Below the pieces are notes generated by a model that did no database searches, had not been told where the DNA came from, and saw only the letters and a program-made list of their open reading frames with translations. From Coptodactyla brooksi (taxonomy: Eukaryota > Arthropoda > Insecta > Coleoptera > Scarabaeidae), in contig JAWQRM010000361.1 in the NCBI GenBank assembly GCA_033557675.1, positions 1 through 23,702 on the forward strand: a stretch of 23,702 nucleotides of DNA, in the 5' to 3' direction. This document shows positions 9,350-17,107 of the stretch, one piece after another (the stretch's first letter is position 1; each line of letters begins with the position of its first letter). A program made the position numbers and the translations under genes.

Positions 9350-9388
9350 TATGTTATCTTACCATATTATAATGATATTATCAATGTA
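9350..9388. repeat. Target-site duplication, right copy (39 bp)
   Basis: Partner of 9163-9201, with two substitutions. PLE-2 coding sequence continues beyond it toward 9500. Confidence 0.85.
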
Positions 9389-9532
9389 TCTTTTCCATGT
9401 TATTGTGTTATTGTTGTAAATGATTTTTTTTTAATTTATTGTCAAAATCATCTATAAATATATCTGCCATTAGACCGCTTTCATGTTTTTCATGGTATAG
9501 ATATTATTATTGTCAAAGCAGCAAAAGGTTTT

Positions 9533-10075
9533 TTTATTAAGCCAATATTTCGCTTTAACTCTAAAGCATCATCAGGGCCACATGTTACAATTGATTTACA
9601 ACTGAAAAACAATAAACCTTACCAAATAAAGTGGTCTAATTGACAAAAAAATCAACAACAAATTATATTAAGTAGGGTGAGAACAGTAAAATAAGCCGAT
9701 GAACGATGAAAATATCACAACGAGTCACAAACATTAACAACGAACAAGCAAAAATGGCCGAATTGAAGAGTACCAACCTAAAATGCAACTAAATAGAACG
9801 CATGTTCCTCTGAAGGAGGGGGGGAGCACGAAAAATACAAATTTAAAACTGAAAACTACAATATTGAAAAATTAATTAATGATATCACCCAACTAATCAC
9901 TGTTTCTAATTGAACAATATTATTATTATATAAATTTGGTAGACAACTCTATATTTTGCTTAAGTCGTCAACGTCAGAGTACAAATTAACTGTGTGGGGG
10001 GTGGACTAGATACCAATCATCTCAAAAAACAATATTTTTCGTAAATTATCTTTTTTATATAGGATCTTTACTTCA
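9533..10075 (-). repeat. PLE-1 left terminal repeat
   Basis: It is the reverse complement of 11345-11785 at high identity over most of its length. Shared landmarks are the G-run (GGAGGGGGGGAGC against its complement), ACCAACCTAAAATG, and the inner end TATAGGATCTTTAC. The left copy has about 70 bp extra next to the hammerhead-like motif. Confidence 0.85.
9548..9575 (-). ncRNA. Hammerhead-like ribozyme core, left PLE-1 repeat
   Basis: On the minus strand CTGATGA (9575-9569) is followed by one unpaired T, a 6-bp helix (GCTTTA/TAAAGC) closed by a 4-nt loop, and GAAA (9551-9548). This is the core order of a hammerhead ribozyme, a motif established for Penelope terminal repeats. One nucleotide is extra between the CUGAUGA box and helix II compared with the textbook core. 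Confidence 0.55.
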
Positions 10076-10109
10076 AGTTAAACTCAAGTTAAACATATGA
10101 CTATTATTA

Positions 10110-11345
10110 ATTGCATGCCGCTACAAATCGCTAGTAGGTTTATTATTTTTGAGATCTAGCTTATTTTGTTTGATAATAATAATAATAATCCTGTCTAATG
10201 CATTCTCTACTTATGCTGTACACAGTATTCAGGATTATTTTTCATTAGTTGAATTGTATCACAATTTCCAGATACCGGTTGATCACGTTTCATTGTCTTT
10301 TGATGTTGTATCATTGTTTACTAATATTCCCCTGGAATGAATCCTTAACGTTATCAATGATGAATGGGACCTCATCGGTAGTGTCACTAACATAAATAAG
10401 GAATACTCCTCGACATTATCCTCTATTTCTTCAATAATAACTATTTCGTATATAACGACGTTTGTTATAAACAAATTTTCAGTGCACCGATGAGATTATA
10501 AACAAATTTTCGGTACACCGATGGGATCTCCATTAAGCCATGTATTGGCTAGTATAACTATGGATTATTTACTTAAAAAAGTTTTACCCCTTCTGCCTGT
10601 TCAACTTGGTTTTATTAGAAAATATGTGGATGACATTGTGTTAACGTTGCCACCTGACTATATTGATATTACTTTAGATATATTTAATCAATTCTATAAT
10701 CATGTTAATTTCATGGTTGAAAGAAAGACTAACAATCCCTTACCATTTTTAGATACTTTATTGATCAGACACACCAATAATTTGTTAATAACAGATTAGT
10801 ACCAAAAACCTACTATTTCCGGTAGATATCTTAACTTTTGTTCCAACCACCCTACTAACCAAAAACTTAATATAGTCGCCCAAATGTAAAATAGAATACT
10901 TAAACTCCCTAATAGCTTGTTCCATACACAAAATTTTCTTAAATTATACAATATCTTCCGTAATAATGGTTATCCTTCACATTTGCTCCGTAAACTGTTG
11001 TATAACAACCCTAAAAATAGAATTAATAATGATATTACTGCTCTTCTCCAGGAGATTATATATACAAAGTTTCCTTTCACACCGGGTCTTTCAGGGCACA
11101 TTTCAAAAATATTTAATATTCAGAACTTAAAGGTAGCTTATTATAATTTGGAGAGAGAGACCCCTACATCGATGATGTCAGGTGTTGTGTACTGTATTAG
11201 TTGTGGAAATTGGAACTCTAACTACGTGGGTCAAACAAAGGGTTAGTTAATAAATCGTATCAAACAACATAAGATAGATATCAAAAATAATATACCTATT
11301 AGCGCCCTCTCGCAGCATGCCCTTACTATTAATAATATGTTTAAC
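10110..11345 (+). pseudogene. PLE-1 reverse transcriptase/GIY-YIG endonuclease, broken
   Basis: The order is RT motif A (LSFDVVSLFTNIPLE, about 10285-10340), motif B (YKQIFGTPMGSPLS, about 10497-10540), motif C (FIRKYVDDIVLTLP, about 10607-10650, catalytic YVDD intact) and the FLDTLLIR block. The thumb segment (TISGRYLNF) follows, then the GIY-YIG domain (VVYCISCG, then YVGQTKG, then RIKQHK, about 11180-11275). In-frame stops are found after IPLE (10338), before the thumb (10797) and after YVGQTKG. A 31-bp tandem duplication (10465-10526) shifts the frame just before motif B. The N-terminal finger region is absent. Not functional. Confidence 0.9.
10465..10526. repeat. 31-bp tandem duplication inside RT motif B
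   Basis: TTATAAACAAATTTTC starts at 10465 and again at 10496. The two copies differ at a few A/G positions. Each copy can encode YKQIF(S/G)(A/T)PM, but a period of 31 puts them in different frames. Confidence 0.9.
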
Positions 11346-11785
11346 TTCAGTGATGTAAAGATCCTATAAAGATATGATAATTTACGAGGAAGATTGTTTT
11401 TGAGATGATTGGTATTCAGTCCACCAATATATGTAGTTTACCTATTAAATTTACATAATAATAATATTGTTCAATTAAATAATAGTGATAAGTTGGGTGA
11501 TGTCAGTGAATAATTTTTTTTTAATTTTGTAGCTTTCAGTTTTAAATTTGTATTTTTCACGCTCCCCCCTCCGTCAGAGGGACATGCGTTCTTTTTAGTT
11601 ACATTTTAGGTTGGTACTCTTCAATTCGACCGTTTTTGCTTGTCATTCTTAACGTTTGTGCCTGGTTGTGATATTCTCATTATTCGTTAACTTATTTTAT
11701 TTGTTCTCACTCTACTTTATTTGCTTTATTCTTCTAGCCCTGATGAAGCTTTAGAGTTAAAGCGAAATATTGGCTTAATAAAGAA
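11345..11785 (+). repeat. PLE-1 right terminal repeat
   Basis: It is inverted relative to 9533-10075. The end of the endonuclease frame runs into it, as is common in these elements. Confidence 0.85.
11740..11767 (+). ncRNA. Hammerhead-like ribozyme core, right PLE-1 repeat
   Basis: CTGATGA (11740-11746), one unpaired A, a 6-bp helix with GAGT loop, and GAAA (11764-11767). It is the same architecture as the left copy, with A in place of T at the extra position. The closing GCTTTA/TAAAGC helix is perfect in both copies. Confidence 0.55.
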
Positions 11786-12758
11786 GGTCAAATATCAAAT
11801 AGATAAATTCTTACGTTTTGAATAAAATAAATAACGATGGTTTCTTACCTGAGATTTACAATAATTGGAATAAAGGAAAATTTGAAATAAAATTTGCACT
11901 AACTTTTTATACATATCTAGTCATGCGTTACTACTAAACTGCTGGTAAATTATCTGTAACATGTTATCGCGAATTCTTCCTAAATACTCAATGTGTTTGT
12001 ACAGCTCAAAAATGGGTATAACACAGTTGGTAATCATTTTATGGTGCTGCTCGAGTACTGAGGTTAAACACAATGTACTGATATAGATTATCAGTGTTAG
12101 CTTTTTTTACATCGATGCGGGTTGCTGATGGAGCTTTTTGATTAATGCGACACTCCGAAATTGAAGTACCCAAAAGATATAGAAGAAGTTTCAACGTAAT
12201 AACATTTTCAGAACAATTATTTAGTACATAACATTGAACTGATTTTATTTCTTCTTTTTTTTGCGAAAGTCTGCCTCTGCACATTTCTTTGGTTGGTATT
12301 TTTTCATCGAGAGGTTACACCTCGAGGTCGTTTCTAGGAGTATTACAGTGTAGACAAATTGACGTACCAGAAGAAAGTCTTTAACTCAGCGATATTGCTG
12401 GTAAAAGTATCAACGTCGATGTACTTCCTACTTCGCTTTCTTGCACATTACCATTTTCACAATGCGAAATAAATTACGTTGCCAGGATTCACAAGCTCCT
12501 AATTAGAAGTTTTGCCGTAATCGAAGCGACATTTCATCTTTATTTAATATTCAGTGCAAGAGAGATGGAGAATATTTTTTAATCCGGTAGCTTCCCTTAC
12601 AGATTACATGGTAATATGTATTTAATTGATTTCTTTGTATAATTAATCCACCGTTTCAGTTAGTTCCTATCATTAATCAAGATACATAAATATCATAAAG
12701 CAATCAATAGCAGCTAAGACCAAAGAAATTTCTAACAATACATGTTCACGTAATGCCG
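11786..12758. other. No recognised gene; weak minus-strand coding remnant
   Basis: The minus strand at 12284-12039 is open for 81 codons and, after a shift, for about 35 more (12044-11935, containing IPIFELYKHIEYLGRIRDNM). The composition is protein-like but I do not recognise it, and it has stops and no clear start. It may be a decayed retroelement or exon. The rest appears non-coding. Confidence 0.35.
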
Positions 12759-13020
12759 TATTAAATCACGTATATGTCAAGTAATAAAAGAAAATGCAGT
12801 GTAACGTACATAAGCATAAATAGTAAAATTACACAACTTCCAATTATAATCCTAACAACACAACATATTAAAACACGTATACGTCAACTAACCAGAAAAG
12901 AATGCAGCGCAACGTACATAATAATAAACATACATAATAAAATTTCACATTTTTCAATTAAAACAGAAAGTCCCAATAATAAAACATATTAAAACGCATA
13001 TATGTCAACTAATCAAAGAA
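12759..13020. repeat. Diverged tandem repeat, periods 107 and 121 bp
   Basis: Units begin at 12759, 12866 and 12987 with TATTAAAWCRCRTATAYGTCAA. The first two contain TGCAGYGYAACGTACATAA and a run of AAAATT-rich DNA, while the third is cut short after about 45 bp. It is AT-rich and satellite-like. Confidence 0.75.
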
Positions 13021-13057
13021 ATAGTGTGGCATATTTTAATTAGCTTAACTTAAAGTA

Positions 13058-13112
13058 TTTATTTAATTAATTAGTCGTTTAATTAATTAAACCGCTAATT
13101 AATTATTAAATA
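13058..13112. repeat. AT-rich nested palindrome
   Basis: A perfect 16-bp palindrome, GTTTAATTAATTAAAC (13077-13092), lies inside wider imperfect arms (ATTTAATTAATTAG against CTAATTAATTATTAAAT). It could form a cruciform. No gene is associated. Confidence 0.7.
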
Positions 13113-13223
13113 GTTAATTCGTCTTGGTTTAACGAATCAGTTGATTTAACAAATTTGTTAGTGACTTTAATTTCTCAATTTAGAATATTTCTCTATATTT
13201 CTCTTTAGAATATAATTTAGAAT

Positions 13224-13248
13224 GTACGGGGTCATTCCGATCCCGTAC
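13224..13248. repeat. Short inverted repeat
   Basis: GTACGGG (13224-13230) and CCCGTAC (13242-13248) are perfect 7-bp arms around 11 bp. It lies 33 bp before the next transposon. Confidence 0.7.
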
Positions 13249-13281
13249 TTCTTTGTATTTTGTATACATATGTAGTATATA

Positions 13282-13394
13282 CAGGGTGAGTCGGGAGGAA
13301 CGCACCAAACTTCAGGAGTGTATTATATACCTAAAAATAATCTAAAAAAACTCATATGTTCTTATCCGATTTGTATTTGTTTTCAAGTTATAGT
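13282..13394. repeat. Left terminal inverted repeat
   Basis: Inner 86 bp pair with 14556-14643 (about 95% identity); the outer 26 bp have no partner on the right. Confidence 0.85.
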
Positions 13395-13572
13395 GTAATT
13401 AAAAGAAATTACCTAGCGTTCTACAGGTATGCACAGTTTCGCAAAATGAGAGTATACCACGTTCGGGGCTCAAAAACAAGTCATAACTTTGTTGTTTTGA
13501 CAATACGTCAGAATAAACTGTGACAGTGATTGAACGTACATTTGCGAATTTGTATGATTAAAGTGTTACAAA

Positions 13573-14525
13573 ATGCCAGCCATTTATTCAAATTTAGAAT
13601 ATGCAAATATGGTGTTTATTGATGGGTTCTGTAATGAAAATGTTAGAGCTGCTGCTGAAGAATATCGTCAACGGTTTCCACACCAAAGACATCCTGATAA
13701 AGGTATTTATCAGAGTTTTCAACAAATTGTGCGAGACCGACAAGCTTCGTAATGTTAGCATAACATGTGAACGAGGTACTCGATAAGGTTTAGAAGAAGT
13801 AGGAAATATCCCCGATTTAATAGAAGAAGATGCAAGGACAAGATCACGAAGAATTAGTCCCCAATTGGGCATATCACAGAAAAGAGTAATAGATACACTC
13901 CACGAGCAAGGCTTACATCCATATCATGTACAAGAAGTACAACACCTACAACCGGAAGATTATGCTAAACGTATGGAATTTTGTCGGTGGATAATTAACA
14001 ATCATCGTGTTGTATCGCATATACATTTTACAGATGAAGCAACATTTACCCGTGATGGTATTAATAATACTCATAACTACCATGTATGGTCAGATGAAAA
14101 TCCCCACGCAACAGTCGAAAGTAATTTTCAACATAAGTTTAATGTAAACGTGTGGTGTGCTATGCTTGATAATTATTTAATTGGCCCTTTCATTTAACCA
14201 CTACTTAAATTTTCTACAAAACATGAGCTCCTGCAGATTTCGCTCAACAGGTCAAGTAACATTTGGACGAAATATTTCCAGGGCGTTTTATTGGTCGCGG
14301 TAGTCCTATTAATTGGCCTCCAAGATCCGCAGACCTCACACCATTAGATTATTGTTTATGGGGCTGGTTCAAAAATGAGGTAAAAGTGGACACTTGTGAT
14401 GCACTAATTCAACGTATTCGAAATACTGCAGCCGATATTAAAATAAACAGAACTGAATCAATTAGGATAGCAACAGGTGCTGTTCTTATGTGAGACGAAG
14501 CAGAAAATGTATTTTTGAACATTTA
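13573..14525 (+). pseudogene. DUF4817-type Tc1/mariner transposase pseudogene
   Basis: The ATG at 13573 begins MPAIYSNLEYANMVFIDGFC and an N-terminal helix-turn-helix (VRAAAEEYRQRFPHQRHP), then breaks at stops near 13750. The frame resumes with ISQKRVIDTLHEQGLHPYHV and the first catalytic block IHFTDEATFTRDGI (about 14018-14060), HVWSDENPHA and NVNVWCAMLDNYLIGPFI. A deletion of several dozen codons follows: the second Asp block is reduced to APADFAQQVK (about 14227-14258), where the Asp-Gly before APA has been lost to a stop. The last part is intact in frame, with RFIGRGSPINWPPRSADLTPLDYCLWGWFKNEV and the C-terminal tail ending FLNI near 14525. Non-functional. Confidence 0.9.
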
Positions 14526-14555
14526 ATAAAAGGACACTAGAAATTTTGTTTTACC

Positions 14556-14643
14556 CTATAACTTGAAAACAAATACAGATCGGATAAGAACATATGAGTT
14601 TTTTTACATTATTTTTATGTATGTAATACACTCCTGAAGTTAG
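14556..14643. repeat. Right terminal inverted repeat, outer end missing
   Basis: Reverse complement of 13308-13394. It stops at the AACTTCAGGAG motif, whereas the left repeat continues outward to the TA target. Confidence 0.85.
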
Positions 14644-14664
14644 GTTAGTTATTATACCAGAAAC

Positions 14665-14990
14665 CGTGGAATCCTTCAAGTACCTTACAATAGGCTTTGC
14701 AGTCAGGTCAGTCAGGTCTTTGTTTTTATGTACCAAAACTTTTTAATAAGCTCCCGTTGAATATCCAGAAATTGCCACCTGTAAATTTTAAATCTACTAT
14801 ACATAAATTTTTAACTAGTAATCCATTTTATTCTACAAATGAGTTCTTTCTTGATGACTAAAGTTATAGATAAGTTTAACTCAGTTTGATTGGGTACTAC
14901 CCATTACGTATATACGTACTTAGATCTTTTATATACTTTTTTATGTAACTCTGTGGACGTGTGGCACAAATAAATATTATTATTATTATC
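14665..14990 (+). mobile_element. 3' tail of a non-LTR (LINE-type) retrotransposon
   Basis: An open frame from about 14695 to TAA at 14859-14861 reads LFNKLPLNIQKLP, then KSTIHKFLTSNPFYSTNEFF. The KLP and FYS.NEF motifs are typical of the extreme C-terminus of Jockey/CR1-like reverse transcriptase polyproteins in arthropods. About 115 bp of 3' UTR follows and ends in an (ATT)n tail at 14974-14990, consistent with a 5'-truncated copy. The tail stops 9 bp from the end of the host exon at 15000. Confidence 0.75.
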
Positions 14991-14999
14991 CTACCTTAC

Positions 15000-15188
15000 C
15001 TTTTTCTTATCGTCCGGTTGAAAGCTGCTCCTATTCCGGAAGATATCCATGACCTTCGTCATGGCCCCCCTGTTTGTGGAAGCGGCCGTCACCGTGTGGT
15101 AATATTGGGTGTGAGGTCCGTCCTTCACGGGATGCGCAGACCCATCCCTCGGCGCTTTAGGCTTAGGTGCATGCATCAACCCGGTATG
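15000..15188 (-). CDS. Internal exon, possible AMPK gamma (SNF4A-gamma) long-isoform region
   Basis: This 189-bp, 63-codon exon is phase 0 at both ends. The acceptor is a pyrimidine-rich tract ending CTCTAG (AG at 15190-15189), and the donor is AAG|GTAAGG (GT at 14999-14998). The protein runs HTGLMHAPKPKAPRDGSAHP, then DGPHTQYYHTVTA, then TKVMDIFRNRSSFQPDDKKK. The in-frame ATG at 15176 is internal, not a start. A basic (K)VMD(I/V)F(R)-(R)S segment followed by Asp/Lys fits the disordered N-terminal extensions of insect AMP-kinase gamma subunits, but I judge this from memory and no CBS domain is present. It joins the 15251-15610 exon across a 62-bp intron. Base composition and codon use are far more GC-rich than the flanks, as expected of conserved coding DNA. 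Confidence 0.7.
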
Positions 15189-15250
15189 CTAGAGAATAAA
15201 AGAGCAAATTAGCGAGCCCGTGAATCGGTTCCTGGTCGATTCCTCCTTAC

Positions 15251-15610
15251 CACCATCGCGCTCCTCATCGTCGCCATCAAGGCCATCCCCTTCTTTTTGC
15301 TGGCGTCGGACTGGGACCGTCCCCTGAGGGCATCGAGCATCCCCGGCTTCTTCGGCGACTGGAGCTCATCGCCGGACTTCCGCCTCTCGGCCGAGCTCGA
15401 CCTCGAGGCCGACCCGCTCCTGCTTCCCTTGTCCTTCTTCTTCTCCTTCTTTGAATCTGCCTTTGCCGTGTCTTTCTTGGAATCGCCCGCCTTCTTGTCC
15501 TTCGATTTCTTGTAGTCGGACTTCGAGCCCCACGTGCCCGACCTCGGCCTGGACAGGGGCTGCTCGATGTCATCGTTCGCGATCGTCGGTAAAGGTTGTG
15601 AGCCTAATTC
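15251..15610 (-). CDS. Internal exon, Ser/Lys/Arg-rich; possible AMPK gamma N-terminal extension
   Basis: This 360-bp, 120-codon exon is phase 0 at both ends. The acceptor is a polypyrimidine tract ending CTCCGCAG at 15611 with a good branch-point sequence (TTACTGAAC) upstream. The donor is GTG|GTAAGG at 15250. The protein begins ELGSQPLPTIANDDIEQPLS, continues RPRSGTWGSKSDYKKSKDKK, and has a long Lys/Asp/Ser-rich, probably disordered stretch. It ends with SPKKPGMLDALRGRSQSDAS, KKKGMALMATMRSAMV. Repeated RxxS sites suggest phosphorylation. The LDALRxRSxSDA segment is what suggests the insect AMPK gamma long isoform, a regulatory subunit of the cytosolic/nuclear energy sensor. The alternative is an unrelated basic scaffold protein. 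Open frames on the other strand here are shadows of its GC-rich codons. Confidence 0.72.
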
Positions 15611-15611
15611 C

Positions 15612-16529
15612 TGCGGAGAAGGTGGGCGACGGTTCAGTAAGTACATCCGTCAAATATTATCGTTACCGGTACAAAGCAATCCATATATATATATCGTTAA
15701 ATAAAAGAAAATAATTTACGCACAAACTTCTCGAGCCGGCTAAAACGATTAAAATCCGATAAAATTAAACAAAAAGTATGTGCGCTGTTATCCCGTTATT
15801 CGGTTCACACCATATTTATGCGGTCATTGCAAATTTGTCACGTGGAGTGACAGTTTCTGACAACACTTGTCAATGTGTGCAAAAAAGTTAAAAGAATAAT
15901 GTATCATAATGTATGTATGTATACATATATATATATATATACAGTAATACTATAATGTTCCAGTAAAATTGTTATTTGAAGCAGATAACGACTTGAAACA
16001 AAGTTATGAGCTCACAAAGTTTTAGAAGTAGAGAAGAAAATACTTAAAGGTCAACTGTTCATTGGATTAAAAAGGAAACTAAATGAGATCGAGTTCTTCT
16101 AATTCTCTGAAAACATCTCCAGTTCATGTCGATTCTAACGGTATGCCATATGCATTACGAACCTTTTAATGACTTGAGTAATTGCCTAATTTCTTCCACC
16201 AGGTCACATCTGGATCAATTTCGATTTTTGAGAAAATGACTCGTTTTCTTAAATTACCATGTGTGAAGCAGGTAACAGAATTTTATTTTATTCTTACTCA
16301 CATCTACCGTTTCTTTCTATCATGTCATGTCAAGCGATTACATCGAGAACTTCAAGATTACTTGGAAATCTTTTTAGGTTTTTATACGCTTTCTCATTTA
16401 CCTTTTTTATTTTTAAAATGGATGATGTACTTAGCTAAACCAAGCTTTTAACAACTTAAGTAGGTATTAATGTACGTATGATACAATAAAATACAATGTT
16501 TGACATTTTCATTGTTTTCTTTTATGAAA
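15612..16529. other. Intron/intergenic with AT microsatellite, no gene recognised
   Basis: A (GTAT)n/(AT)n microsatellite lies at 15911-15941. The 89-codon plus-strand frame at 16182-16451 is hydrophobic and AT-driven, and I do not recognise it. If the exon model is right, this is intron of the minus-strand gene. Confidence 0.45.
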
Positions 16530-16760
16530 ACAGCCAGATCCCCAGATTTGACACCACATGACTTCTTTTTATGGGAACATATTCACGATCGTCTCTATAA
16601 CGGAAGAAACTGCAATAATATTGAAGACCTGAAAGAAGCAATAACATAATAAGCTGATCAAATTAGTTGCTGCTAATTAGCTAATATGAGAAATAGTTTT
16701 TACGACAGATTGGGATTTTGCTTAGCAGATAATGGAAAATTGTTTGAACATTTAATTTAA
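16530..16760 (+). pseudogene. Tc1/mariner-superfamily transposase C-terminus
   Basis: A 77-codon stretch ends in TAA at 16758-16760. It reads ARSPDLTPHDFFLWEHIHDR (third catalytic acidic block and following helix), then NIEDLKEAIT, two adjacent stops, and LYDR-like and GKLFEHLI endings (FYDRLGFCLADNGKLFEHLI). The final FEHLI is the typical end of this family. The first two catalytic blocks were not found upstream, so only the tail survives. Its family is close to, but distinct from, the 13.3-kb element. Confidence 0.8.
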
Positions 16761-17107
16761 CGTTTTTATTAAAAAATAAATAAAAAAAGGACTTACAGCC
16801 TAACCATTCAAGACGTTTTATTCCATTAAAAATAATTATTTAAACAGTTTTATTTTGAACTTTCAAACTATGAATTTTCATTAACTGTCACATCGCATCA
16901 TAGCTATTACTATTTTATAATTTTTCTTCCATTTTATTTTAACACTGGAACATGTTATAAACTAATTAATAAAGGATTTAATTAGGTTTTTTAACACTCT
17001 CTAACTTTCATTTTTAATATTTGCTCTAAAATAATTAGTTTAGCTAATAATTGCAAATACATGTTTTTACATACAAAATCCCCATGTCTACCAAATCAAT
17101 TCTACAC
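16761..17107. other. AT-rich DNA, no gene recognised
   Basis: It probably includes the 3' untranslated end of the transposon ending at 16760. No clear terminal repeat and no reading frame of note. Confidence 0.45.

Larger units (their letters stand above)
8447..9500 (-). pseudogene. PLE-2: Penelope-like reverse transcriptase/GIY-YIG endonuclease pseudogene
   Basis: On the minus strand, from high to low coordinate, the broken frames show a motif B remnant (GLMADIFIDDFDNKL, about 9470-9425) and the motif C region RYIDNIIIIW (about 9395-9360, where the catalytic YVDD has become YIDN). Then come the INFLDIQYID block, an FDIHRK thumb segment and a SNHHITQKLQFYYNSR segment. The GIY-YIG endonuclease domain follows: CNICQATYI, then TGRALKLRIKEHKLNER (about 8690-8560), ending ELINSK and TAG at 8449-8447. 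The order RT then GIY-YIG is diagnostic of Penelope-like elements. The frame is cut by stops and by a 148-bp insertion (9202-9349). Upstream RT motifs are missing where PLE-1 begins. Confidence 0.85.
9533..11785 (+). mobile_element. PLE-1: Penelope-like retroelement with inverted terminal repeats
   Basis: The element is about 2.25 kb. It consists of a left terminal repeat (9533-10075), a reverse transcriptase/GIY-YIG pseudogene on the plus strand, and a right terminal repeat (about 11345-11785) in inverted orientation to the left one. Both repeats end in the same sequence (TTATTAAGCCAATATTTCGC on the left). Terminal repeats in either orientation are a known property of Penelope-like elements. 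The N-terminal part of the polyprotein is missing between the left repeat and RT motif A, so the copy is internally truncated. It appears to have landed in or beside PLE-2. No clear target duplication is seen. Confidence 0.85.
13282..14643 (+). mobile_element. Tc1/mariner-superfamily element (DUF4817-type transposase), decayed
   Basis: The left end starts CAGGGTGAGTCGGGAGG next to a TA target. The inverted repeat 13308-13394 matches 14643-14556 at 82 of 86 positions. The outermost roughly 25 bp of the right end are missing, replaced by the sequence that leads into the non-LTR tail, so the element is truncated there. It encodes the transposase pseudogene at 13573-14525. Confidence 0.85.

Noticed and set aside
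12039..12284. Minus-strand 81-codon gene
   Set aside because: It begins without a convincing start and breaks at a stop and shift; listed only as an unidentified remnant.
15277..15714. Plus- and minus-strand frames overlapping the GC-rich exon
   Set aside because: Shadows of the GC-rich minus-strand coding exon; the chosen frame alone has matching splice sites and phase.
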